The notes: a model not told the origin generated them from the letters alone. Positions 45,197-57,090 are shown, counted from the first letter of the stretch. The stretch: 64,000 bases of DNA from WHTX01 sp038255145 (GCA_038255145.1 JBBSLP010000022.1:1-64000), one strand, 5' to 3'. A program made the numbers and translations.

Positions 45197-45858
45197 TGGA
45201 CGCGCCGCCCGAGCGGCTCCCGCCCTGGTTGTCAGCGGTGCTGCCGGCGGACACCGCGGCCATGTGGCTGCTGGCCCGTACCGTGCTGCCCGCCGAGGCC
45301 TACCTGATCGGGGGCACGGCCGTGGCCGTGCACCTCCAGCACCGGCTCAGCCGCGACCTCGACCTGTGCTTCGAGGCCGCCTGCGACCTCGACCGGGTGG
45401 TGACCGACCTGGCCGCCCTGGCCCCCGTGCAGGTCACCTCCCGCCGCAACCTGGGCCTCGATCTGCTCATGAGTCGGACCAAGGTGCAGCTGCTGTGCCC
45501 GCCCGGCCACCGCCGCATCGAGCCCACGTCGGTGGTCGAGGGCCTGCGCATCGCCGGGCTGGGTGACCTGTTGGCCATGAAGTTGCAGGTGGTGGTGGAC
45601 CGGCCCGAGCTGCGGGACTACTTCGACCTGGTGTGCATCGAGACCCAGGGCCACCGCCACGTCGAGGAGGGCCTGGCCCTGTTCGTCGAGCGCTTCCGCC
45701 CCCAGGTACCCGACCAGGCCATCGCCACCATCCTCGCCTACCTGGCCGACCTCACCGACGTGCCCGAGGACCCCTCCCTCCCCATGGACCGGGCCGAGAT
45801 CGAGGCCTACTGGCACCGCCGCGTCCCCGAGGTCGTCCGCCACCTCGAACGGGGCTGA
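45196..45858 (+). CDS. AbiEii/AbiGii-type nucleotidyltransferase, putative toxin
   Basis: A 220-residue minimal-type nucleotidyltransferase. The active-site block YLIGGTAVAVHLQHRLSRDL followed by DL (residues about 37-57) and the later LLAMKLQVVVDRPELRDYFD are the AbiEii signature. In type IV toxin-antitoxin systems such proteins modify tRNA ends or other targets and give phage-abortive infection. ATG 45196 overlaps the stop of the HTH gene (TGATG), the usual AbiE layout. Toxic activity is inferred. Confidence 0.8.
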   Translation: MDAPPERLPPWLSAVLPADTAAMWLLARTVLPAEAYLIGGTAVAVHLQHRLSRDLDLCFEAACDLDRVVTDLAALAPVQVTSRRNLGLDLLMSRTKVQLLCPPGHRRIEPTSVVEGLRIAGLGDLLAMKLQVVVDRPELRDYFDLVCIETQGHRHVEEGLALFVERFRPQVPDQAIATILAYLADLTDVPEDPSLPMDRAEIEAYWHRRVPEVVRHLERG

Positions 45859-45977
45859 GCGAAACCACCCCGCTCGCGTCCGGCGGCCGGCACGGCAAGG
45901 CCACACCTCCACCCTGTTCCGCACCACGGCGAACCGGCTGACGGCCCTGGCCCGGGCCACGCACCTGGCCTGGGTTC

Positions 45978-46083
45978 CGCGAAGGTCTGTTGACCTGGGC
46001 GGTACACCAGCCTTCGCGACAGACCTACCGTCGTGAGCAACCAGCGTGAGCAACCAGCGCGAGCAGCAAGCGCGAGCAACCAG
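45978..46083. repeat. Interleaved inverted repeats and 13-bp tandem repeats between AbiE pair and mutA
   Basis: CGCGAAGG (45978-45985) is inverted at 46011-46018, and AGGTCTGT (45983-45990) is inverted at 46019-46026, so two crossing stems are possible. Right after this, a 13-base unit GTGAGCAACCAGC repeats at 46033, 46046, 46059 (diverged) and 46072 (diverged). The 45859-46268 interval otherwise shows no convincing gene; frames through it lack coding character. Confidence 0.75.
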
Positions 46084-46268
46084 ATGAAAGGTGTTCCGAC
46101 GCCGGCATCGATGGGCCGAGACCGCCCCGATTCGCCGTGGTGCGGAACCGAAGGAACGCCATGGCCCTGCTCGGACGGGCCAGACCGGGTCGGGTCGGAC
46201 GACCGGCGGGACGAGGTGACGGACACCGTCGTTCGCCCCCGGTCGGCCCGGGCTCGTACGATCGGGCC

Positions 46269-48160
46269 GTGGCCGTTCAGCAGGACCTCCCCCTGGGTTC
46301 CGAGTTCCCCCCGCCCAGTCGTGACCAGTGGCTGGCGCTGGTGGACAAGGTGCTGGCCGGAGCCCCCTTCGATCGCAAGCTGGTGTCCCGCACACCGGAC
46401 GGGCTGCGGGTCGAGCCCCTCTACACCGCAGCCGACGTCCCCGCCGGCGATCCCGCCGGCCTGCCCGGTCTGGCCCCCTTCACCCGGGGTGGCGATCCCG
46501 GACGTCGGGTCAGCGACGGGTGGGACATCCGCCAGCTCTACGCCCAGCCCGACCTGGCCGAGGCCAACGCCGCCATCCTCTCCGACCTCGAGCGGGGGGT
46601 GACCTCCCTCGTCCTGCACCTGGGCCCCGGAGGGCTACCGGTCAGCTCGGTCGACGACCTGGCCGCGGTGCTCGACGGGGTGCTGCTCGACCTCGCCCCC
46701 GTGATCCTCGACGCCGCCGTGCTCGCCGGGACCACCACCACGGGCACAGGGGCCGAAGGCGTCGACGCCGTCACCGCCGCGGGCTGGCTGCGCGAGCTGT
46801 GGGGCCGCCAGCAGGTGCCGCCCAGCGCCGCGCTCGGCCAGCTGGGCATCGACCCCCTGGCCACCGCGGCCCGCACCGGAACCGCCGCCCGTCTCGACGA
46901 CCTGGTCAGCCTGGTCCGTGACCTCCACGCCACCCACCCCCAGGTGCGGGTGGGTCGCGTCGACGCCACCGTGTACGCCGACGCCGGGGCCAGCCCGGCC
47001 CAGGAGCTGGCCTTCGCCCTGGCCACCGGGGTGGCCTACCTGCGGGCCCTCCTCGCCGCCGGCATCGACATCGACACCGCCTGTGGCCAGCTCGTCTTCC
47101 AGTTGTCGGCCACGGCCGAGCAGTTCGGGACCATGGCCAAGCTGCGGGCCGCCCGCCGGTGCTGGGCCCGGGTGGCCGAGGCCAGCGGCGCCTCCCCTGC
47201 GGCCCGGGCCGCCCGCATCGACGCGGTGACGGCTTCGGCCATGCTGTCCCAGCGCGACCCCTGGGTGAACGTGCTGCGCTCCACCCTGGCCACCTTCGCC
47301 GCCGGCGCGGCGGGGGCCGACAGCGTGACCGTGCTCCCCTTCGACCAGGCCGTGGGCGTGCCCGACGAGCTCGGGCGCCGCCTGGCCCGCAACACCCAGA
47401 TGATCCTGCTCGAGGAGACCAACCTGGCCCGGGTGCTCGACCCCGGCGGCGGTTCCTACTTCGTCGAGCACCTGACCGAGGAGCTGGCCCAGGAGGCCTG
47501 GCGCCGCTTCCAGGCCATCGAAGCGGCCGGGGGCATGGCCGCCGTGCTCGCCTCGGGCCAGGCCGCAGCCGAGGTCGAGGCGTCGTGGCGGGCCACCCTG
47601 AAGTCGGTGGCCACCCGCCGCCAACCCCTGACCGGGGTCAGCGAGTTCCCCGACGTGGCCGAACCCCGACTGGCCCGCCGACCCTGGCCCGCGGCGGTGG
47701 CCGACGGGCCCTTCCCCCTGCGCCGGCGGTCGGCCCCCTTCGAGGCCCTGCGCGACGCGGCCGACCAGGCCGAACCCACCCCCACCATCTTCCTGGCCAA
47801 CCTGGGCCCCATCGCCGTCCACACGGCCCGGGCCGGCTTCGCCCGCAACCTGTTCGAGACCGGGGGCGTGCGCACCGTCGACAACGAGGGCTTCGACGAC
47901 GCCGACCAGGTGGCCTCGGCCTTCACCGCCAGCGGCGCCCGCCTGGCCATCCTGTGCTCGTCGGATGCCGTGTACGCCGAGCGGGCCGCAGACACGGCCC
48001 GGGCCCTCAAGGCCACCGGCGCGGTCCGGGTGTACCTGGCCGGGGCCCCCGGTGACGCCCGCGACGCCTATGAGGCTGCGGGGATCGATGAGTTCGTCTC
48101 CGTCGGAACTGATGCCCTCGACGTGCTGCGTCGGGCGCTCGACACGTTGGGGGTAACGCC

Positions 48161-48164
<4 letters not shown>
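46269..48164 (+). CDS. mutA: Methylmalonyl-CoA mutase small (beta) subunit
   Basis: A 631-residue non-catalytic subunit of the B12-dependent mutase that converts methylmalonyl-CoA to succinyl-CoA. The mutase-barrel region is present (GLRVEPLYTAADVP, FALATGVAYLRALLAAGIDI, FQLSATAEQFGTMAKLRAAR), and RNTQMILLEETNLARVLDPG. The C-terminal Rossmann domain lacks the DxHxxG cobalamin motif, as usual for MutA. GTG 46269 is preferred. Its stop overlaps mutB (ATGA). Confidence 0.93.
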
Positions 48165-50407
<2,243 letters not shown>

Positions 50408-50423
50408 GACGAGCCACCCCAGC

Positions 50424-50470
50424 TTCTCGGCGGAGTCGGTCTCGGCATCCGAGACGGGATCCGCCGAGAA
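50424..50470 (+). terminator. Long double-stem hairpin after mutB
   Basis: TTCTCGGCGGA (50424-50434) pairs perfectly with TCCGCCGAGAA (50460-50470), and inside it GTCTCGG (50439-50445) pairs with CCGAGAC (50449-50455) over a three-base loop. It sits between the mutB stop and the convergent AI-2E gene and is probably a bidirectional terminator. Confidence 0.6.
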
Positions 50471-50500
50471 CAGCGACCGTGTCCGCCCGCGCCCCTGCGG

Positions 50501-51841
50501 TCAGCCCGCCCCCCGGTGGCGGATGTGGCCCATGAGGTCACGCAGCTTGCCCAGGCCGGGCACCCGCACCGAGCGGTGCTCCTGCAGCGGATCCTCGTCG
50601 TAGCGCAGGGCCAGGTATAGGGCCTTGACCGTGCCCACCAGCGGGGTGGTCACCAGGGCCCCGGGCACCCCGGCCGCCGCCCCGCCGACGATGGCACCGA
50701 TCATGGTGGCCACGGGGGACAGGTTCACCGCGTTGCCCACGACGGCCGGCTGGAGCACGTAGTTCTCGGTGTTCATGTACAGCAGGAAGAGGGCCAGGGC
50801 CAACAGGCCGGTCACCGGGCCCTGGGTGATGGCCAGGGTCACGAACAGGCTGCCGCCGAGCAGCCCGCCGATCTGGGGGATCAGGTTGGTCAACGAGACC
50901 CAGATGGCGGCCACGGGCGCCAGGGGCACCCCCAGGGCCAGGCCCACGACCAGGATGTACGTACCGTTCATGACGGCCAGCAGCAGGGAGCCGGCGAAGT
51001 ACCGGCCCAGCGTCAGGTAGAAGAGCCGACCCACCCAGTCGGCCCGCTCCCGGTGGCGTTCGGGCACCGCCCGCCGGGCCCGGGCCACGATGAGCTGGCC
51101 GTCGAGGAGGACGGCGAAGGTCACCAGCATGACCTCGACCACCCCGGTCAGCCCGCCCACCACCCGGTCGACCAGACCGGTCACCGTGTCGGCGGTGATG
51201 CTGGTGGGCAGCTCGGCCAGGCGCCGCTGCACCTCCTCCGCGGCGTCGGCCCGTTCCAGGCGGGGTCCGACGACGGGCAGCTTGTAGAAGTCCTCCACCG
51301 TCTCGGGCAGCTGACGGCCGAACTGGGCCGCCTGGCGGGCTGCCGGCGGTCCCACGAAGGTGGCCAGGGCCACGAGCACGGCCAGGAAGCTGCCGCACAC
51401 CACCGCCGCCGCCGCCCCCCGGCTCCACCGCCGGGCCTGCAACCGGCTGACGACCTGGTCGAAGGCCAGGGCCAGCACCAACCCGACCACGATCTTGGTG
51501 AGCGAGTCGACCGCCGATCGGGACAGCCCCAACAGTGCCCACACGGCGAGCACGGCCCCCACGACGTAGAGCACGGTGGCCAGGTCGAGGTCGACGATGA
51601 CGTCGCGTCGCCGCCGCACCACCTCGTCCCGCTCGGGGGTGGGCTCGAAGATCGGTTGGGGCTCGGGGGTGGGCTGGGAACTGACCCCGGCCCCTGACCG
51701 CGCCGTGGCCCCATCCGCAGGGTGCTCCTCGGCCCGCTCGGCCGGGCTGGCCCCCTCGAGCGGGGCGACGTCGTCGGGGTGGTCGCCGTCGCCGACCTCG
51801 GGGCCGGGCTGGGGGTCCTGGGCGTCGGGCGGCACGCGCAC
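50501..51841 (-). CDS. AI-2E family transporter (UPF0118), with long acidic N-terminus
   Basis: A 446-residue membrane permease of the AI-2E/PerM family. About 80 hydrophilic residues (Pro/Glu rich) precede seven or eight helices; family blocks are LTKIVVGLVLALAFDQVV, NGTYILVVGLALGVPLAPVA, and the SLTNLIPQIGGLLGG loop, with ENYVLQPAVVGNAVNLSPVA near the end. Exporter or sodium-coupled roles are known for members; substrate unknown. GTG 51841; the divergent paralogue starts only 11 bases away. Confidence 0.87.
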   Translation of the reverse strand: MRVPPDAQDPQPGPEVGDGDHPDDVAPLEGASPAERAEEHPADGATARSGAGVSSQPTPEPQPIFEPTPERDEVVRRRRDVIVDLDLATVLYVVGAVLAVWALLGLSRSAVDSLTKIVVGLVLALAFDQVVSRLQARRWSRGAAAAVVCGSFLAVLVALATFVGPPAARQAAQFGRQLPETVEDFYKLPVVGPRLERADAAEEVQRRLAELPTSITADTVTGLVDRVVGGLTGVVEVMLVTFAVLLDGQLIVARARRAVPERHRERADWVGRLFYLTLGRYFAGSLLLAVMNGTYILVVGLALGVPLAPVAAIWVSLTNLIPQIGGLLGGSLFVTLAITQGPVTGLLALALFLLYMNTENYVLQPAVVGNAVNLSPVATMIGAIVGGAAAGVPGALVTTPLVGTVKALYLALRYDEDPLQEHRSVRVPGLGKLRDLMGHIRHRGAG

Positions 51842-51852
51842 GTAACTTACGC

Positions 51853-52968
51853 ATGTTGACCGCCCCGGACCCGCACCCCCGCCGCGATTGGAGCGCCGAG
51901 CGGGTGCGCGTCACCGCACTGTCGGTGGGTCTGGCCACGTTGGCCCTCGTCGGGGCCATGGTGGCCCGCAACGTGTTCGTCGTCGCCCACCGCCCCATCA
52001 GCTGGGTGGTGGCCGCCGCTGTGGTCGCCGCCCTGTTCGACCCCGTCATCGACGTCCTCGGCCGGCGCATCAAGCGGGGCCCGGCCATCATCGTCACCCT
52101 GCTGGCCATCGGCCTGCTGGCCGGTTCGGTGGGGGTGGGCGTGTTCACCGACCTGCACCACCAGCTCGACGAGCTCCAGGTCAGCCTGCCCGACGCTGCC
52201 ACCCGCATCGAACGGGACGAGTCGCTGGGCCAGGTGGCCCGTGACGTGCGCCTGACCGAGCTGGTCGGCGAGCTCATCACCCGCATCGACGGGCGGGTGT
52301 CGACGTCGAGCACCCTGCAGCAGGCCGCAGGCACGGCCCCGGCGTACTTCGTGTCCCTGGTGCTGGTGGTGTTCTTCTGGCTGTGGGGTCGACGCATCTT
52401 CGACGGCGGCATCGCCCAGCTGTCGGGCACGGACCGCCGGGCCCGGGTCGAGCGCCGGGTGCTGGTCGCCCTGCGCCGGTCCCAGCGCTACAGCCTGGCC
52501 GTGTTGGCCCAGGCCGTGGTGGTGGGCGTGGTGGGCGCAGGCCTGGCCTGGTGGGCCGACCTGCCCACCCCCGCCGTCCTCGGCCTGGTGCTGGCCGTCG
52601 CCAGCCTCATCCCCCTCATCGGGGTGCTGTTCGGCGCCGTCCCCCTGCTGCTGCTGTCCGCGGCCTTTGCGTCGGCCACCACGACGATGGCCCTGGGGTT
52701 GGCCCTGGTGGGTGTGGAGCTGGCCACGGTGCTGGTGGGCCGGCGCCTGGTCGAGCCCCACAGCCTGAGGGTAGGTCCCGCGCTGATCGTGGTCGTGGGC
52801 ATGGTGGGGGCCGACATCTACGGCCTGGGTGGCGCCGTGTACGGCGTCCTGCTGGCCACCTTCGGCGTGGCCCTGCTCGACGTGTGGACGGCCGACGACG
52901 GCGGCGATGACGGCGGGGCGGCGGTCGATGCCGGCACCGCCGACCCACCGGCGGTGCGGTCGGCCTAG
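51853..52968 (+). CDS. AI-2E family transporter paralogue
   Basis: A 371-residue member of the same family as its divergent neighbour, with a shorter N-terminus, GLVLAVASLIPLIGVLFGAV as family loop and RLVEPHSLRVGPALIVVVGM. ATG 51853 begins MLTAPDPHPRRDW. The promoter must lie within the neighbouring gene or be shared, because only 11 bases separate the two starts. Its TAG stop lies in a CTAG shared with the convergent acetyltransferase. Confidence 0.85.
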   Translation: MLTAPDPHPRRDWSAERVRVTALSVGLATLALVGAMVARNVFVVAHRPISWVVAAAVVAALFDPVIDVLGRRIKRGPAIIVTLLAIGLLAGSVGVGVFTDLHHQLDELQVSLPDAATRIERDESLGQVARDVRLTELVGELITRIDGRVSTSSTLQQAAGTAPAYFVSLVLVVFFWLWGRRIFDGGIAQLSGTDRRARVERRVLVALRRSQRYSLAVLAQAVVVGVVGAGLAWWADLPTPAVLGLVLAVASLIPLIGVLFGAVPLLLLSAAFASATTTMALGLALVGVELATVLVGRRLVEPHSLRVGPALIVVVGMVGADIYGLGGAVYGVLLATFGVALLDVWTADDGGDDGGAAVDAGTADPPAVRSA

Positions 52969-54191
52969 AACCAGGTGGCCAGGTGGGGTGGGGGGTCGCT
53001 GACGAAGAGGCGGTCCACAGCCGCAGCGGCACCGGCCACCAGCTCGGTGGCCCGGCGGGCCCGGACCAGGGTGGTGGCCCGCACCCCGCCCAGCAGCAAC
53101 GAGCCCAGCTCGGAGCGGCCCAGCTCGAGGTGGGCGGGGCCATCGAAAAGGGACACGTCGGCGCCGTCGGGCCCGGCATCGACGGCCAGCACCGTCCCCT
53201 CCACGTCGAGCACCACCCGGCCGCGGCCCGAGTAGCCCCGTCCGGCCAGGGCGGCCACGGCGTCGAGGGGGCACACCCACAGGGCGTGGCGCTCGTCGAT
53301 GATGCGCACGGCCCGGGGGTCGTCCAACTGCCAGGGCAGGGGGTCGGCCCCGTCGAAGAGCTCGAAGTCGATGGGGCCCACCAGATCGATGCCCAGCAGC
53401 AGCCGCCACAGGGCCTCCTGGCCGGTGGCGGTGGCGCTGACCAGGTCGTCGAGCACCAGTCGGTGGGCGGGGTGGCCGTGGTCCCACACCTGTTCGACGG
53501 TGTAGCGGGCGAAGCCGTCGACCACGCCCGAGGCGTCCTCGTGCACCACCCACTGGGGGGCGGGGTCGATGAGCACCCGCTTCCACCACGGGTCGCGCCG
53601 GCTGACCGCCCCCGCCCGGGCGGCGCGGTAGCGCTCGTACGCGGGGCGGCACAGCTCGGTCACCTCCCCGGCCCGCACGTAGCGACAGCGGCCCCGGCCG
53701 GCGACATCATCCTCGAGCCCGGCGTCGAAGCGGGCGCCCCGCCTATCGATGCGCACGGTGTAGCGGGTCGTGGCCACCCCGTAGCCGAACCGCCGGTAGA
53801 TGGCGGCCTCGGAGGCGGTGAGCACGGCTACGGGCCGGCCGGCGGCCGCCGTGGTCTCGTGGGCCAGGCCCATGAGCTCGGCGGCCACACCCTGGCGGCG
53901 ATGGCTGGCGGCCACGGACACCCAGGTGACCCCCGAAGCGGCCAACGGCCTGGGCCCGGGCACGGTCAGCTCGAAGTCGCGCAGACCGACGAAGCCGACC
54001 GCCTCGCCCCCGTCGACGGCGACCCATCCGTCCATGTCGGCCAGGTCGGCCAGGGCCACGGGGGTGGCTGCGCCGTAGCGGAAGCTGAAGCCCCGCTCAT
54101 CCTGGCGGACCACGTCGGCGGGGTCGACATCACGCAGCGACCTGATCTCGAGCACGTCGGGATCATGGACGGCGGTGCCGGCCACCGCCAT
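52965..54191 (-). CDS. Eis-type GNAT N-acetyltransferase
   Basis: A 408-residue protein with Eis architecture: a GNAT domain (about 30-160; WVSVAASHRRQGVAAELMGL is the acetyl-CoA loop), a second GNAT-like domain (about 165-290) and a C-terminal SCP2-like domain (about 300-408) ending with FVSDPPPHLATWF. Eis enzymes acetylate amines such as aminoglycosides or peptides. ATG 54191 is used. Two damaged copies lie directly upstream. Confidence 0.87.
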   Translation of the reverse strand: MAVAGTAVHDPDVLEIRSLRDVDPADVVRQDERGFSFRYGAATPVALADLADMDGWVAVDGGEAVGFVGLRDFELTVPGPRPLAASGVTWVSVAASHRRQGVAAELMGLAHETTAAAGRPVAVLTASEAAIYRRFGYGVATTRYTVRIDRRGARFDAGLEDDVAGRGRCRYVRAGEVTELCRPAYERYRAARAGAVSRRDPWWKRVLIDPAPQWVVHEDASGVVDGFARYTVEQVWDHGHPAHRLVLDDLVSATATGQEALWRLLLGIDLVGPIDFELFDGADPLPWQLDDPRAVRIIDERHALWVCPLDAVAALAGRGYSGRGRVVLDVEGTVLAVDAGPDGADVSLFDGPAHLELGRSELGSLLLGGVRATTLVRARRATELVAGAAAAVDRLFVSDPPPHLATWF

Positions 54192-54196
54192 CGGGT

Positions 54197-55280
54197 TCAG
54201 AAGCCGGTGGCCAGGTGGGGTGGCGGATCGGTGGCGAACAGTCGGTCCCCGGCCGCGGCACCCCCGGGGGCCGCTTCACCCGCCCGCCGGGCCCGGACCA
54301 GGGCCGTGGCCCGCACCCCGCCCAGCAGCAGGGCGCCGAGGTCAGCTGCGGTCAGGACCAGGTCAGGGCCGCCGTCGACCACGGCGACCTCGGCGCCGTC
54401 GGGGCCGGCGGCGACCGCCAACCGGGTGCCGTCGACGTCGAGCACCACCCGCCCGGTGCCGGCGTACCCCCGACCGGCCAGGGCGGCCCCGACGTCGAGG
54501 GGACAGACCCACAGGCCGTCGCGCTGGTCCACCACCCGCACCACCCGCTGATCGACGAGCTGGGCGGGCATGGGGTCCGCAGCGTCGAACCAGGCGAACT
54601 CGATGGTGCCTACCAGGTCGATGCCCAGCAACATCCGCCACAGCGCCTCCTGAGCGTTGGCCGTGGCCCCCACCAGGTCTTCGAGCAGCAGCAGGTGGTC
54701 GGGATGGCCGTGGCCCCACTCCGCGACGATGGAGTACCGGGCGAAGCCGTAGACCTCACCGGCGGCGTCCTCGTGCACGACCATCCACTGCTTGGCATCG
54801 ACGAGGGCGCGCCGCCACCACGTGTCCCGGCGCGGCATCGGCGAGGGCGATGTAGCGACAGCTCCCGGGGTCCGCGAGGTCCACGTCGAAGCGGGCGGCC
54901 CGGGTGTCGATGCGCACGGTGGGGCGGACCGAGGCCACGCCGTAGCCGAAGCGGCGGTAGATGCCCGCTTCCGACGCAGTCAGGGTGGCTAGCAGAGGCC
55001 CGGCCTCCCGGGCCGAATCGTGGGTCCGGGCCATGAGCTCAGCGGCCAGACCGCGACGACGGTGGGAGGCGGCGACCGACACCCAGGTGATGCCGACGGC
55101 GGCCAACCGCCTCGGGCCGGGCATGGTCACCTCGAAGGGGTGGGAGCCGACGACCTGGCCACGATCCACGGCCACCCAGCCGTCGAGAGCGGCCGCGTCG
55201 GCCAGCGCTTCGGCGGTGCCGTCGCCGTGGTGCATGCCGAAGCCGCGCTCGGACCGCGCCAGCACGTCGGCGGGGTCGAC
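54197..55280 (-). pseudogene. Decayed Eis-like acetyltransferase copy 2
   Basis: The copy starts at an in-frame fusion (about 55272-55280) where VDRLFVVDP of the upstream copy runs into ADVLARSERGF of this one, so it has lost its own start. The GNAT domain (WVSVAASHRRRGLAAELMAR) reads well until GSCRYIALADA near 54835, where about 20 residues are missing and the frame changes to PRRDTWWRRALVDAKQW; the C-terminal half then runs intact to the stop at 54197. Confidence 0.8.
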
Positions 55281-55759
55281 GACGAACAGGCGGTCGACGG
55301 CCGCGGCCGCGCCAGGATGCCCCTCGGCGACACGGCGGGCCCGGATCAGGGTGGTGGCCCGCACCCCACCGGGCAGCAGGGATCCCAGCTCGGACCGGCC
55401 CAGCACCAGGTCCGGGCGGTCGGACAACGGCGTGACCTCGGCCCCCTCCGGGGTGGCGTCGACGGCCACGGTGGTGCCGTCGACGTCGAGCACGACCCGG
55501 CCGGAGGCCGCGTAGCCCCGCCCGGCCAGGGCCCCGGCCACATCGAGGGGGCACAGCCACAGCCCGTCACGCTCGTAGAGCACGTCCACGGCCCGGGCAT
55601 CGGTCAGCTGCCAGGGCAGGGCGTCGGCCACGTCGAACTGGTCGATGGACACGGTGGCGGCCAGGTCCAGGGCCAGCACGACCCGCCACAACGCCCCCGC
55701 TCGTCCTGGCGCAGCACGTCGAAGGGGTCGACGTCGGCCAGGGCCTTGATCTCGATCAT
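55272..55759 (-). pseudogene. Remnant of Eis-like acetyltransferase copy 3 with internal deletion
   Basis: ATG 55759 begins MIEIKALADVDPFDVLRQDE, homologous to the start of the intact gene, but at CCCCC 55694-55698 it jumps to ALWRVVLALDLAATVSIDQF in another frame. More than 200 residues, including the acetyl-CoA-binding region, are missing. The C-terminal SCP2-like domain is otherwise readable and then fuses to the next copy at VDP. Confidence 0.8.
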
Positions 55760-55888
55760 CGGGCCGATCCTCCACGGTCGGCCGCACGGCCGCCATCGAG
55801 GTCGTCCCGGTGACCGGTCGCCGTCGCCAGGGAGGCCGGCCCCGCCGCACCTTGCGGCCGCACACCCCGGCTGCCAGCGTGTGCGGCG

Positions 55889-56893
55889 ATGAGCACCCGT
55901 CGCCGCCCCATCGACGTCGACGCCTACGCCGAGGGGGTGCTGGCCGGTGACCGCACCGCCCTGGGCCGGGCCATCACCCTGGTGGAGAGCCGCCGCCCCG
56001 ACCACGCCGCCCAGGCCCAGGAGCTGCTCGTCCGCCTGCTGCCCCACGCCGGCGCCTCGCAGCGGGTGGGCATCACCGGGGTTCCCGGGGTGGGCAAGTC
56101 GACCTTCATCGACGCCTTCGGCACCAACCTGACCGGGGCGGGCCACCGGGTGGCCGTGCTCGCCGTGGACCCGTCCTCGTCACGCACCGGGGGTTCGATC
56201 CTCGGCGACAAGACCCGCATGGAGCGGCTCTCGGTCGACCCCGCCGCCTTCGTCCGCCCCTCCCCCGCCGCGGGCACCCTGGGCGGCGTCACCCGGGCCA
56301 CCCGGGAGTCGATCGTGGTCGTCGAGGCCGCCGGCTACGACGTCGTCCTCGTGGAGACGGTGGGGGTGGGCCAGTCCGAGACCGTGGTCTCCGAGATGGT
56401 CGACTTCTTCCTCGTGCTCATGCTGGCCGGGGCGGGCGACGAGCTGCAGGGCATCAAGAAGGGCATCCTCGAACTGGCCGACCTGGTGGCGGTGAACAAG
56501 GCCGAGGGCGACAACGTGGCCCGAGCCCGCAACGCCGCCCACGACTACGCCACCGCCCTGCACCTGGTGGCCCCGCCCACCGCCCTGTGGCATCCCCCGG
56601 TGCTGACGTGCTCGGGCCTGCGCAACGAGGGCCTCGATACCATCTGGGACCAGATCACCAGGCACCACGAGGTCATGGACGGCGCCGGCGAGTTCGCCGC
56701 CCGCCGTCAGACCCAGCAGCTGCGCTGGATGTGGTCCATGGTCGACGAGCGCCTGATGACCGCCCTGCGGGCCCACCCGGAGGTGGCCGGTCGGATCCCC
56801 GCCATCGAGGCCGAGGTGCGGGCGGGCCGGCTGACGGCGACGCTGGCCGCCAACCAGCTGCTGCAGGCCTTCGGCCTGACCATCTTCGACTGA
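55889..56893 (+). CDS. meaB: MeaB, methylmalonyl-CoA mutase-associated GTPase
   Basis: A 334-residue G3E-family GTPase that loads and protects the cobalamin cofactor of methylmalonyl-CoA mutase. The P-loop is GVPGVGKSTF, switch and Walker B regions are DPSSSRTGGSILGDKTRM and VLVETVGVGQSE, and the base-recognition motif is NKAEGD. ATG 55889. It lies about 5.5 kb past mutB, separated by AI-2E and acetyltransferase genes. Confidence 0.95.
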   Translation: MSTRRRPIDVDAYAEGVLAGDRTALGRAITLVESRRPDHAAQAQELLVRLLPHAGASQRVGITGVPGVGKSTFIDAFGTNLTGAGHRVAVLAVDPSSSRTGGSILGDKTRMERLSVDPAAFVRPSPAAGTLGGVTRATRESIVVVEAAGYDVVLVETVGVGQSETVVSEMVDFFLVLMLAGAGDELQGIKKGILELADLVAVNKAEGDNVARARNAAHDYATALHLVAPPTALWHPPVLTCSGLRNEGLDTIWDQITRHHEVMDGAGEFAARRQTQQLRWMWSMVDERLMTALRAHPEVAGRIPAIEAEVRAGRLTATLAANQLLQAFGLTIFD

Positions 56894-57090
56894 GTTTCAT
56901 GGCCTTGGGCCGCGGGGCCGCGGGGCCGCCGGGCTGAGGACGCCCACCGGCCCGGTCAGGACCCGTGGGGATCCCAGCCGGGCCGGGTGCGAGGGCGGTA
57001 CAGGTGCGGAAGCCTGTGGGTGTGCTCTGCTGTGCGCTGCGGAACGCTTGCGGTAGGGGCGGGGAGGACTTGCCGTAGAGGCGGAGAGGG

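Noticed and set aside
45859..46268. Cobalamin riboswitch upstream of mutA-mutB
   Set aside because: No B12-box-like sequence or riboswitch core could be recognised; the region holds only inverted and tandem repeats.
46033..46602. Open frame running through the 13-bp repeats into mutA
   Set aside because: Frame continues out of phase into mutA and the upstream part is repetitive; mutA in the other frame is clearly coding.
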